From Treponema sp. (GTDB taxonomy: Bacteria > Spirochaetota > Spirochaetia > Treponematales > UBA12059), in the NCBI GenBank assembly GCA_012517645.1, contig JAAYUR010000248.1, positions 1 to 12,101 of the forward strand: a stretch of 12,101 nt of DNA, written 5' to 3'. Shown here in pieces: positions 1-6,759 of this stretch. The notes under the pieces are model-generated. The model was not told where the DNA came from and ran no database searches. It worked only from the letters and a program-made list of their open reading frames with translations. Made by a program: the position numbers and the translations under genes. Every line of letters begins with the position of its first letter. Within the stretch, counting starts at the first letter, position 1.

Positions 1-28
1 CCCGGGGGCTTCCCTGGGACGGAACGCC

Positions 29-244
29 ATGAAAGACTACCGAGCCGCCTTCGAGAAGGTCCTGACCGAGAGGACGGGAGCGGCCGTGACCGCGGGAGCG
101 GAGCGTTCCCTAGCCGAAACCGAGGCCGCCCTGAGCCTCTACTTCGAGTCCCGGATCCTGCGGGTGGACGTGGAACCCGACGAGGACCCGGTCGCGGCCT
201 CCCTTCGCAGCGCCTGGCAGAGGCTCCGGGGAGGGGCCCGATGA
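29..244 (+). CDS. Small hypothetical protein, possibly 5'-truncated by the window edge
   Basis: Not recognised. It encodes 71 residues, mostly charged and helical in character, with an acidic stretch near residues 48-53 (EPDEDP) and a basic C-terminus. No membrane segment, signal peptide or cysteine is visible. Its stop overlaps the ATG of the PrsW-like gene in an ATGA arrangement, the same coupling used along the downstream chain, which supports it being translated. The ATG at 29 has only a weak purine-rich stretch (GGGACGGAA) ahead of it, and the frame stays open back to base 2, so the true gene may begin outside the window and this may be the C-terminal tail of a longer protein. Third positions are G/C-rich, as in the neighbours. 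Function unknown; a role linked to the protease or MoxR operon is only a guess from position. Confidence 0.6.
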   Translation: MKDYRAAFEKVLTERTGAAVTAGAERSLAETEAALSLYFESRILRVDVEPDEDPVAASLRSAWQRLRGGAR

Positions 245-900
245 GGCTGCGGCACGGCGGCCGGATGACCTCGGCCCCGAACCGGGCGCTCAAGGCCCTC
301 GGACGCTGGGCCTCCCGAATCGCGGCGGCCGCTCAAGAGCCGGGGACCCCCCTTCTCTTCGCGGTGTTCGCCGCGGCGGGAGCCGGACTGTACATCCCGG
401 CGGCGGCTGTGAACCGATTCCTGGCGGAGCGATTCGCCCTGCCCTTCGCGGTCTCGGTCCTTCCGGAGGAGGCCCTGAAGCTGGGAATGGCCTGGGCGGC
501 CGCGGCCCTGGCCCGCCGCCTCGGGGATCCGGGGAAGGGGCTGGCCGCGGTCGCGGGAGCCACGGGATTCGCGGCCGCGGAGAACCTGGCCTACCTCCGG
601 GCCTTCCCGGACGCTTCGGTCTTCCTCCGCCTCGGCTGGGCCCTGCCCCTCCACGTCAACGGGACGGCCCTCTTCGCCCTGGCCCTGGCTTCCCGGCGCC
701 CCGGAACCGCGGCCGCCGCCGCCCTGATCGCGGCCGCCGCGTTCCACGCCGCCTTCAACGCCGCGGCCGCGGCGAATCCGGCCCCCCTGGCGGTGGCGGG
801 CGGGATCGCGATGAACCTCGGTATCTGCGCGGGCCTCGCGTTCGCGGCCCGGTTACGATTCGCCTGGGGAGGGATCCTGGATGGAAAGCCGAGACTTTGA
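241..900 (+). CDS. PrsW-family intramembrane glutamic protease homologue
   Basis: A very hydrophobic, alanine-rich 219-residue protein with several predicted membrane helices. It shows the ordered motifs of the PrsW family (CAAX-protease/Abi-related superfamily): PEEALK with E76, E77 and K80; GFAAAENLAYL with E114 and N115; a histidine in PLHVNGTALF (H138); and FHAAFN with H169 and N173. In that family these glutamates and histidines form the catalytic site within the membrane. Bacillus PrsW cleaves the anti-sigma factor RsiW; the substrate here is unknown and no sigma/anti-sigma pair is visible. The ATG at 241 follows a GGGGAGGGG stretch; M9 at base 265 is an alternative start with a weaker site. 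It overlaps the previous gene by 4 nt and the next (MoxR) by 20 nt, implying translational coupling. Family assignment is from motifs; protease activity is inferred. Confidence 0.8.
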   Translation: MRLRHGGRMTSAPNRALKALGRWASRIAAAAQEPGTPLLFAVFAAAGAGLYIPAAAVNRFLAERFALPFAVSVLPEEALKLGMAWAAAALARRLGDPGKGLAAVAGATGFAAAENLAYLRAFPDASVFLRLGWALPLHVNGTALFALALASRRPGTAAAAALIAAAAFHAAFNAAAAANPAPLAVAGGIAMNLGICAGLAFAARLRFAWGGILDGKPRL

Positions 901-1882
901 GGCCGCCCTGGAAACGGTGCGGGAGTTCTACCGGGCCTACGCGGCCTACGTGGGAGCCCGGGTGGTCGGGTATCCCGAATTGTTGGAGCGCCTCTTCACG
1001 GCCTTCCTCTCCGGCGGGCATGTGCTCCTGGAGGGTGCGCCGGGCCTGGGCAAGACGAGCCTGGCCAAGTCCTGGGCCGCCTTCTTCGGGCTCGAGTTCC
1101 GCCGGGTCCAGTTCTCCCCGGATTTGATGCCCCTGGACGTCATCGGGTCCAACATCCTCCAGGACGGGGCTTCGGGACGGGAGTTCCGGTTCTACCGGGG
1201 CCCGATCTTCGCGAACGTCGTGCTCGGGGACGAGATCAACCGGGCGACCCCCAAGACCCAGTCCGCCTTCCTGGAGGCGATGGAGGAGCGGCGCATCACC
1301 TTCCTGGGGGAAACCTACCCCCTCCCGGATCCCTTCTTCGTCATCGCCACCCAGAACCCCATCGAGCTGGAGGGGACCTACCCTCTTCCGGAAGCCCAGG
1401 TAGACCGGTTCTTCATGAAACTCCGCTTCTCGTCCCCGGACTTCCGGTCCCTGAAGGACATCCTGCGCATCGCCGAGACCCCTCCCGGGGGAGAGCCCGC
1501 CGGCCGGGAGCGGACACAGGCGGTACTGGGCCTCTGGGCCGAGGCTTCCCGGGAGATGGCCGTCGCGGAGGAGGTCAAGAACTTCATCGCGAAGCTCGTC
1601 CTGGCCACCCACCCGGACCAGTCCCCGGTGGAAGAGGTGCGCAAGTACGTCCTGTACGGAGCCAGCCCCCGCTGCGCCATCTCGCTCCTCCGGGCCTCGA
1701 AAGCCCGGGCGGCCCTGGAGGGCCGGCCCGCGGTCTCCTTCGACGACGTCGGGGAACTCTTCGAGGACGTGTCGGCCCACAGGGTCATCCTCAACTTCGA
1801 CGCCGAGGCGGACGGCGTGCGCAAGCGGGACGTCCTGATCGCGGCCCGGAACGCCGTGCGCCGGGAATTCTTCGAGCGGTAG
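881..1882 (+). CDS. MoxR-family AAA+ ATPase
   Basis: A 333-residue AAA+ ATPase of the MoxR type, normal length for the family. Visible elements: Walker A GAPGLGKT (residues 52-59), Walker B with LGDEIN (115-120), sensor 1 in IATQNP (155-160), an arginine-finger segment EAQVDRFFMK (171-180), and sensor 2 in GASPRCAISLL (260-270). MoxR proteins act as chaperone-like ATPases that work with vWA-domain partners to mature or remodel protein complexes; both likely partners (DUF58 and BatA-like vWA) follow directly. The start at 881 lies inside the end of the PrsW-like gene and has a good Shine-Dalgarno (GGAGGG about 6 nt upstream). The next gene begins 4 nt after the stop. Client protein unknown. 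Confidence 0.95.
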   Translation: MESRDFEAALETVREFYRAYAAYVGARVVGYPELLERLFTAFLSGGHVLLEGAPGLGKTSLAKSWAAFFGLEFRRVQFSPDLMPLDVIGSNILQDGASGREFRFYRGPIFANVVLGDEINRATPKTQSAFLEAMEERRITFLGETYPLPDPFFVIATQNPIELEGTYPLPEAQVDRFFMKLRFSSPDFRSLKDILRIAETPPGGEPAGRERTQAVLGLWAEASREMAVAEEVKNFIAKLVLATHPDQSPVEEVRKYVLYGASPRCAISLLRASKARAALEGRPAVSFDDVGELFEDVSAHRVILNFDAEADGVRKRDVLIAARNAVRREFFER

Positions 1883-1886
1883 GGCC

Positions 1887-2729
1887 GTGATCTCCGTCGA
1901 TCCCGAGTGCCCCGCCCTGGCGGCGGCCTTCCGAAGGCGCAATCTCCGGGCCCACCTCCCCCGGGGAGTGGCGGGCAGGGATCCCATGTTCCGCCGCTCG
2001 GGGTCCAGCTTCGATTTGAAGACCATCCGGGAATACGCCCCCTCCGACGACCCGAGGAGCATCGACTGGAGGCTCCTGGGCCGGACGGACCGGACCTACG
2101 TCCGGGAGTACTACGAGGAGGAGACCGAAGGGATCGCCTTCCTGGTGGACCTGTCCGGGAGCCTGTCCGCCGGGGACCGGGATTCCTACCTGAGCCTGAC
2201 GCTCTCCCTGGGCTACCTATGCCTGGAGCTGGGACTGTCCCTGAGCGTCCACGGATTCTCGGACCGCCCGGACACCGCGGGGCTCCACCTTCGGGGAAGG
2301 AGCGGAGTATCGGAGTTGGCCGCCTGGCTACGGTCCTCGGAGTTCCGGGGCAGGACGGATATCACCCGGGCCGTGCGAAGCCTGAGGAGCCGCTCTTCCT
2401 ATAGAAGGCTCTTCCTGTTCTCGGATTTTCTGGACCCCGGGTTCGAGGCCCGTTCCGCGGTCTTCCCCTCGGTCTGCTTCTTCCACTTCCGCAGCTCCTT
2501 CGAAGAGCTCGCCGAGGGCTGGGGAGAGTACGAGGTCCTGGATCCCGAAACGGGCAGAACCATCCTGGTGCCCTGGGACCCCGCGTCCCGGGAGTCCTAC
2601 CGCCGGGCGGAGGAGGCCCGGTCCGAAGCCCTGAGCCGACCCCGAACGGGATTCCGGTACTACCGCCTGTCGGCCGGCGAGGATCGGGCCCCCGTGTATT
2701 GGAGGGTCCTGGAGTTCCTGTATGGCTGA
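1887..2729 (+). CDS. DUF58 / vWA-like protein
   Basis: A 280-residue DUF58 protein starting at GTG, 4 nt after moxR. The DUF58 signature is visible at about residues 40-75: a SGSSFDLKTIREY stretch, then the DDPRSIDW core and YVREYYEEE. A vWA-like fold follows with an intact MIDAS metal site: DLSGS (D88, S90, S92), T157 in RGRTDI and D180 in LFLFSD. No membrane helix is seen, so this version is probably cytoplasmic, whereas some DUF58 proteins carry N-terminal helices. The GTG start keeps the usual ~40 residues before the signature; an ATG at 1986 would remove them. DUF58 proteins are encoded with MoxR ATPases and are presumed adaptors or partners. The stop overlaps the following vWA gene by 8 nt. 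Confidence 0.9.
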   Translation: MISVDPECPALAAAFRRRNLRAHLPRGVAGRDPMFRRSGSSFDLKTIREYAPSDDPRSIDWRLLGRTDRTYVREYYEEETEGIAFLVDLSGSLSAGDRDSYLSLTLSLGYLCLELGLSLSVHGFSDRPDTAGLHLRGRSGVSELAAWLRSSEFRGRTDITRAVRSLRSRSSYRRLFLFSDFLDPGFEARSAVFPSVCFFHFRSSFEELAEGWGEYEVLDPETGRTILVPWDPASRESYRRAEEARSEALSRPRTGFRYYRLSAGEDRAPVYWRVLEFLYG

Positions 2730-4161
2730 TTTCGCGGTCCGGCTCTTCCTCCTGCTCCTCCCGGTGGCGCTCCTTCTCCTCGCCGGGCTCCGCCTGCGGC
2801 GGAAAGCCGTATTCCCCCACGGCTCCTTCCCCTCCGCCCGGCCACGGGCCTCCGAGGTCCTCCTCCGGAACCTGCGCCTGCGGTACGACCTTCTCCTGGA
2901 CGTCCTCGCGGCCGCCGTCGTGGCCCTGGCCCTCTCGGGACAAGCCCCCGCAGGCCCCGGAAGGGTCGCCGTGGTCCTGGACGGCTCCCGCTCCATGCTC
3001 CGGGGCGAGCCGGGTTCCCGGGCCGTGGACGCCGCGGTCCGGGCCTTGTACGAGCGGAACGACCTAGCCGAAGCCCGGGTCTTCCTCCTGGACTTCGATC
3101 CCGCACGGGGGGCATACCGCCTGCGGGACTTCAGCCGGCAACGAAGGGAGGATGACCCGGAGGCCTTCGCGGCCCGCATAGCCCGGGAGGCGGAAGCCCT
3201 GGGCGCAGACTGGAGCGTTTTGGGAGAGCTCCGGAACAAGGGGTACCGCAGGATCGTCGCGGTCACGGACAGCCTGCCCGGGGACCCCGTCGGCTTCGAG
3301 GCCCTGGAGACGGGGTTCGTCGAAGCGCCCTACGTGTACCCGGTGTCCGCGGGGTACGAGGAGTCCACGAAAAGCTGGGCCCTTCGCCTGGCGGTGGAGG
3401 GTGAACCCTCCGGCCTGATCGTGCACCGATGGGAGGACGGATCCGGGGCCTTCGTCCGCCTCAGTCCGGACTCCCTGGACCTCTCGGAGGGTCCCTACGG
3501 CTGGACCCTCCGGTTCCCGCGGCCGGGCCTGGTGGTGGTATCCGCGGGGGGGGAGGCCTTCCCGGTCCTCCTGCCTCCCCGGCCGGCCCGGCCCTCCGGC
3601 GTCGGATCCTTCAGCGGGGCCATGGCCTCGGTCTTCTCCTTCCTTCCCGAACGGGAGGGGGAGGGATTCGCCCTCCTCGACGCCGGACAGCCCCGGCGCG
3701 GGGCTTCCCTCGTGACCTCCCCGGGGGAGGGCGACACCCCGCTGATCGCGGATCCCTCGGAGACCTACGGAGGCTTCGTTCCCCTGGCGGTCCCGGAGCC
3801 CCGGTCCGGTGGGATCGACTTCGCCCTGGGCTCGGGAGGTCTCGATCTACCGGACCTTCCCCTGGTGTACTGGGGCCGGATCCAGTCCTCGACACCCCCG
3901 CCCTACACTTCCCAACCGGGGCGGACGGGAAGCCGATGGAAACCCCAGGGCACGGGGTATTGGCGGATCGGCCGGACCGGGCCGGAGGCCCTTTTGCCTC
4001 CGATCGCCGAATACGCGGCCCCTCCCAGGCTCGGATCCCTCCGGATCCCGGACCGGACGCCGCGGCGCTGGCCCTTCGCGGCGATCCTGGCGGCGATCTA
4101 CGCGCTCAAACTAGCTTTGAGAAGGCTCTTTTCGACGGCGCCGTCCAGGAAGACCCGTTAA
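2722..4161 (+). CDS. BatA-like membrane-anchored vWA protein with degenerate metal site
   Basis: A 479-residue membrane protein. It has an N-terminal hydrophobic helix (about residues 5-22), a second at about 58-72, a vWA-like domain from about 80, a long Pro/Gly-rich region (about 205-445), and a C-terminal helix (about 453-467) followed by a basic tail. This resembles BatA/aerotolerance-type proteins encoded after MoxR and DUF58. The first MIDAS motif is present (D87, S89, S91 in VVLDGSRSM) and a VTDS segment at 181-184 matches the later Asp. The Thr expected between them is not obvious; the best-aligned place reads GADWSVL (161-167). ATG at 2722 has GGAG 7 nt upstream and overlaps the DUF58 stop. 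The gene ends 3 nt from the converging pncB. The central region is not recognised. Probably an envelope partner of the MoxR ATPase. Confidence 0.8.
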   Translation: MADFAVRLFLLLLPVALLLLAGLRLRRKAVFPHGSFPSARPRASEVLLRNLRLRYDLLLDVLAAAVVALALSGQAPAGPGRVAVVLDGSRSMLRGEPGSRAVDAAVRALYERNDLAEARVFLLDFDPARGAYRLRDFSRQRREDDPEAFAARIAREAEALGADWSVLGELRNKGYRRIVAVTDSLPGDPVGFEALETGFVEAPYVYPVSAGYEESTKSWALRLAVEGEPSGLIVHRWEDGSGAFVRLSPDSLDLSEGPYGWTLRFPRPGLVVVSAGGEAFPVLLPPRPARPSGVGSFSGAMASVFSFLPEREGEGFALLDAGQPRRGASLVTSPGEGDTPLIADPSETYGGFVPLAVPEPRSGGIDFALGSGGLDLPDLPLVYWGRIQSSTPPPYTSQPGRTGSRWKPQGTGYWRIGRTGPEALLPPIAEYAAPPRLGSLRIPDRTPRRWPFAAILAAIYALKLALRRLFSTAPSRKTR

Positions 4162-4164
4162 GGT

Positions 4165-5592
4165 TCAGGTCCCCGTCCGGTACCGCTCCAGGAAGGAGGC
4201 CTTGAGGTCCCGCACGGAATCGGTGATGGAAACCTTGTACACGTGGGGATTCAGGAGCCGCCGATAGGTGGGATCGAAGCGGCCGAGCTCGGCGGCGCAC
4301 CGTTTCCGGGCCTCCGCCAGGGGCGGCGGAGGCCCGAGGCGTTTCCCCCCTTCCATGACCCGGGCCAGGAGGGGACGGATCTCCCCGCAGGGGGTCATCC
4401 GGAACCTTCGGGTGTCCAGGGCGGGGTGGTGGAAGATCCTGGGAACCCCGCGCTCCAGGGTCTCCCCTTCCGCGGCCAGGACGTCCGCCCGGGCCTGGCC
4501 CGCCTCGTCGTAGACGCGGTAGACTTCCTTCCCCCCGGGCTCCGTGGACTTGTCGGGGTTGTCCGAGAACTTCATGGCGCTTTCCATCCCGGCGCCTCGA
4601 TCCACGGCGGCCAGCTTGTAGACCCCGGAAAAGGCGGCATCCGACCCCCCCGTCACCAAGCGGGTTCCGACCCCCCAGACGTCCACCGGGGTTCCCGCGG
4701 CGCTCAGGGCCTCGATGATCTCCTCGTCCAGGTCGTTGGAGGCCACGATGAAGGCGTCCAGGAAGCCCGCGGCATCCAGCATCTTGCGGGACTCCTCGGC
4801 CAGGTACTGGATGTCCCCGGAATCCAGGCGGATCCCGAACTTCTTCCCCCGTTTCGCCAGGGCGCGCCCGGCTGCGATCGCGTTGGGCACCCCGCTGTTC
4901 AGGGTGTCGTAGGTATCCACCAGGAAAATCGCCGCGTCCGGGTAGAGGTCCGCGTAGGCTTCGAAGGCTTCCAGTTCCGACGGAAAGGCCATGATCCAGG
5001 AATGGGCCATGGTGCCCAGGGCGGGGATCCCGAAGAGCCGGGCCCCGAGTACGTTGGACGTGCCCACGGCCCCGCCGATGTAGGAAGCCCGGGTCGCGGA
5101 ATTAGCCCCGTCCGGGCCCTGGGCCCGCCGCAAGCCGAACTCCATGACCTTGCCGCCCTTGGCGGCGTGGCAGACTCGGGCGGTCTTCGTGGCCACCAGG
5201 CTTTGGAAGTTGATGCGGTTGAGGATCAGACCCTCGATGATCTGACACTCCACCAGCCCTCCCCGCACCCGCAGGAGGGGTTCCCGGGGGAAGATGACCT
5301 CCCCTTCCGGAACCGACCAGATCTCTCCGCGGAAGCGGAAGGACTCCAGGTAGGAAAGGAATTCCGGGGAAAAGATGCCGCGGCTCTCCAGGTACTCCAG
5401 GTCCTCCGGAAGGAAGCGGAGGGTCTCCAGGTCCTCCAGAAGGGGGCCGAGCCCCGCGAACACGGAGTATCCACCGCCGAAGGGATGGTGGCGAAAGAAG
5501 GCCTCGAAGACCGCGGGCCTGTCCATGCCGTAGGCCAGGTAACCCTGGGCCATGGTGAGTTCATAGAAGTCCGTGAAGGCCGCGCTGATCAT
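4165..5592 (-). CDS. pncB: Nicotinate phosphoribosyltransferase
   Basis: This 475-residue enzyme converts nicotinate and PRPP to nicotinate mononucleotide in the Preiss-Handler NAD salvage route, usually with ATP hydrolysis. Family motifs appear in order: FTDFYELTMAQGY at the N-terminus (residues 6-18), EFGLRRAQGPDGA with RASYIGG (151-174), GTMAHSWIMAF (193-203) containing H197 as the probable phosphorylated histidine, LVDTYDTLNSG (225-234), GIRLDSGD (253-260), ASNDLDE (284-290) and WGVGT (306-310). Length is typical of the longer bacterial form. Its ATG overlaps the pncA stop by 4 nt (ATGA), so the two are coupled; its own Shine-Dalgarno is weak (GAGAT-like), consistent with reliance on coupling. 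The stop lies 3 nt from the convergent vWA gene, with no clear terminator between. Confidence 0.96.
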   Translation of the reverse strand: MISAAFTDFYELTMAQGYLAYGMDRPAVFEAFFRHHPFGGGYSVFAGLGPLLEDLETLRFLPEDLEYLESRGIFSPEFLSYLESFRFRGEIWSVPEGEVIFPREPLLRVRGGLVECQIIEGLILNRINFQSLVATKTARVCHAAKGGKVMEFGLRRAQGPDGANSATRASYIGGAVGTSNVLGARLFGIPALGTMAHSWIMAFPSELEAFEAYADLYPDAAIFLVDTYDTLNSGVPNAIAAGRALAKRGKKFGIRLDSGDIQYLAEESRKMLDAAGFLDAFIVASNDLDEEIIEALSAAGTPVDVWGVGTRLVTGGSDAAFSGVYKLAAVDRGAGMESAMKFSDNPDKSTEPGGKEVYRVYDEAGQARADVLAAEGETLERGVPRIFHHPALDTRRFRMTPCGEIRPLLARVMEGGKRLGPPPPLAEARKRCAAELGRFDPTYRRLLNPHVYKVSITDSVRDLKASFLERYRTGT

Positions 5593-6224
5593 TCGGCTAT
5601 CTCTGCGCTCGTTATCAGGCGCACACCCGCGGCGGCCATGGACTTGAACGCCCCATCCTCGGATCCCGCAGGCACGTTCACCGCCCGCACGGCGTCCGTC
5701 AGTACGTAGGCCGTATAACCCAGGCAGACCGCGTCCAGGGCCGAATAGAGGACGCAGAAGTCCGTGGCCAGGCCGGCCAGCCAGACCTCCGTTACCCCGA
5801 GCTCACGAAGCCATCCGTGAAGGCCCGTAGGGGTCGTGCGGTCGTTCTCGAAAAAGGTGGAGTACGAGTCCAGTCCGGGCCGGAACCCCTTGCGGATGAT
5901 CAGGTTGAAGGGATCCAGATCCAGGTCGGGGTGAAAGGCGGCCCCCGGCGTTCCCTGGACGCAGTGGTCCGGCCAGAGGATCTGGGAGATCCCCTTGGAA
6001 TCCACCGTGGAGTACAGCTCGGCGCCCGGGCGGGAGGAGGCGAAGGAGAAATGGCCCGCCGGATGCCAGTCCTGGGTCGCGACCGCCCGGGGGAACCGGC
6101 GGATGACCCGGTTGACGATCGGGAGGACCGCATCCCCGTCGGGAACCCCCAGGGCTCCTCCGGGACAGAAGTCGTTCTGAAGGTCCACGGCGATGAAGGC
6201 GGAACGGGGCGATGGTCGGATCAT
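5589..6224 (-). CDS. pncA: Nicotinamidase (isochorismatase-like hydrolase)
   Basis: This 211-residue cysteine hydrolase deamidates nicotinamide to nicotinate, the substrate of the downstream pncB product. The catalytic triad is visible: D14 in VDLQNDF, K112 in IRKGF and C157 in ATDFCV. The metal-binding segment TQDWHPAGH supplies D52, H54 and H58, and WPDHCVQGT (residues 84-92) is the usual conserved loop with another histidine. Length fits bacterial PncA. The start has a strong Shine-Dalgarno on the minus strand (GGGGAGGTG about 4 nt before ATG). It is first in a two-gene minus-strand unit with pncB and is divergent from the V-ATPase operon, so its promoter must lie in 6225-6427 or just inside the atp gene. 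Other isochorismatase-fold hydrolases look similar, but pncB adjacency makes nicotinamidase the firm choice. Confidence 0.95.
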   Translation of the reverse strand: MIRPSPRSAFIAVDLQNDFCPGGALGVPDGDAVLPIVNRVIRRFPRAVATQDWHPAGHFSFASSRPGAELYSTVDSKGISQILWPDHCVQGTPGAAFHPDLDLDPFNLIIRKGFRPGLDSYSTFFENDRTTPTGLHGWLRELGVTEVWLAGLATDFCVLYSALDAVCLGYTAYVLTDAVRAVNVPAGSEDGAFKSMAAAGVRLITSAEIAE

Positions 6225-6287
6225 GGGGCACCTCCCCGAAAAGGATACCCCTACGGGCAGCGCTCGTAAAGCCTTCGGATGGCGGGG

Positions 6288-6319
6288 GGTCTATACATTT
6301 TTTCCTCGGAGGTATAGCC
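6288..6319 (+). promoter_or_regulatory. Inverted repeat around a Shine-Dalgarno in the atp leader
   Basis: CTATAC at 6291-6296 pairs with GTATAG at 6312-6317; the stem extends to GG/CC at 6288-6289 and 6318-6319 with T6290 bulged, giving about 8 bp around a 15-nt loop. The loop holds a T-run and most of GGAGG (6308-6312), the ribosome site of the putative leader ORF at 6320; the last G of GGAGG is in the stem. It could be an RNA hairpin affecting ribosome access or an operator overlapping a promoter. Role not known. Confidence 0.4.
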
Positions 6320-6382
6320 TTGGCCCCGAAGAAACTCTACGACGCCCCGATCGAGCGCCGCGTATACCGCGGGAAAGTCTAA
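6320..6382 (+). CDS. Putative 20-residue leader ORF of the V-ATPase operon
   Basis: A TTG-initiated ORF of 20 codons ending in TAA, preceded by a consensus GGAGG at 7-nt spacing, stronger than the site of the first atp gene. The product begins MAPKKLYDAP and is rich in Lys, Arg and Tyr. Seventeen of 20 codons end in G or C, as in the real genes here. It is in the same frame as the downstream subunit H gene, separated by the stop and 15 sense codons, and its stop lies in the 5' arm of the hairpin at 6377-6407. It may be a regulatory leader peptide, or a chance ORF in a G+C-rich spacer. The sequence is not recognised and is too short for homology to settle. Confidence 0.35.
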   Translation: MAPKKLYDAPIERRVYRGKV

Positions 6383-6407
6383 AGGCCGAACGGCTGGCTT
6401 TTTAGAC
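6377..6407 (+). promoter_or_regulatory. Long hairpin just upstream of the first atp gene
   Basis: GTCTAAA (6377-6383) is perfectly complementary to TTTAGAC (6401-6407). Inside, G6384 can wobble-pair with T6399 and GCC (6385-6387) pairs with GGC (6396-6398), leaving one bulged T and an 8-nt loop. This gives about 11 bp. The T-run is inside the stem and no U-tract follows, so it is not a standard intrinsic terminator on either strand. It begins at the end of the leader ORF and ends 20 nt before the ATG of subunit H. It may be a translational or anti-termination element, or an operator. Confidence 0.5.
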
Positions 6408-6427
6408 AACCCGGCGAAAGTCAGCGT

Positions 6428-6754
6428 ATGCTTACCATCGTAGACCGTGTACTGGAACAAGAAACCAAGGCCCGCGCGCTCTTGGAGGAAGCCCGAAATC
6501 GGGCGGAGGCCGAGCGGGCCCGGGCGGACGCGGAAGCCGAGGCCATCCTCGCGGAGGCCCGGTCCCAGGCCGCGGCGCTGGTGAAGGAACGGCTCGAGCG
6601 GGCCCGGACGGAAGCCCGGGACCTGGAAGCCCGCGCCCTAAAGGACGCCGAAAACCGGAGCCGCTCCGCCCTGGAGGACGCCCGGCGCCGCATCCCGGAC
6701 CTTGCCCGGGACATCGCGGACCGGGTCCTTGATTCCCGGCTGGGGAACGGCTGA
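6428..6754 (+). CDS. atpH: V/A-type ATPase subunit H (peripheral stalk; NtpF/AhaH type)
   Basis: A 108-residue, almost entirely coiled-coil protein rich in Ala, Glu and Arg (about residues 8-95), ending in a short amphipathic segment (IADRVLDSRLGNG). Such small subunits (H in archaea, G in Thermus, NtpF in Enterococcus) pair with subunit E as the peripheral stalk that holds the catalytic head to the membrane stator. Assignment rests on composition, size and first position in the operon, because coiled coils have few specific motifs. The ATG at 6428 has a weak ribosome site and follows the hairpin at 6377-6407. The next gene starts 5 nt after the stop. The atpH symbol follows V-type use and is not the F-type delta subunit. 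Confidence 0.8.
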   Translation: MLTIVDRVLEQETKARALLEEARNRAEAERARADAEAEAILAEARSQAAALVKERLERARTEARDLEARALKDAENRSRSALEDARRRIPDLARDIADRVLDSRLGNG

Positions 6755-6759
6755 ACCCT

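Larger units (their letters stand above)
6225..6427. promoter_or_regulatory. Divergent intergenic region between pncA and the V-ATPase operon
   Basis: This 203-bp gap must hold promoters for both directions. The most A/T-rich part is around 6290-6305. TATACA at 6292-6297 is a possible plus-strand -10, but no matching -35 is seen 16-18 bp upstream. On the minus strand the same spot reads TATAGA, again without a convincing -35. Two inverted repeats and a possible leader ORF lie within it and are listed separately. The first atp gene has only a weak ribosome site (GAAAG, 7 nt before ATG). Promoter positions are inference only. Confidence 0.5.

Noticed and set aside
755..2062. Minus-strand 435-codon ORF opposite moxR
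   Set aside because: It is a shadow of MoxR and its flanks, with biased composition and no recognisable motif.
4243..5709. Plus-strand 488-codon ORF opposite pncB and pncA
   Set aside because: It is antisense to two firmly identified enzymes and has low-complexity Gly/Pro/Arg/Asp-rich content, typical of a shadow ORF in high-GC DNA.
6377..6407. Intrinsic terminator ahead of the V-ATPase operon
   Set aside because: The T-run is inside the stem, and neither strand has a U-tract after the hairpin. It was kept as a hairpin of unknown role.
6251..6460. Minus-strand 69-codon ORF upstream of pncA, including a possible 15-codon ORF starting at an ATG near 6298
   Set aside because: The long form starts at TTG with no ribosome site and overlaps the subunit H start. 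Its third positions are visibly less G/C-rich than the real genes. The short ATG form has GAGG upstream, but nothing else supports it.
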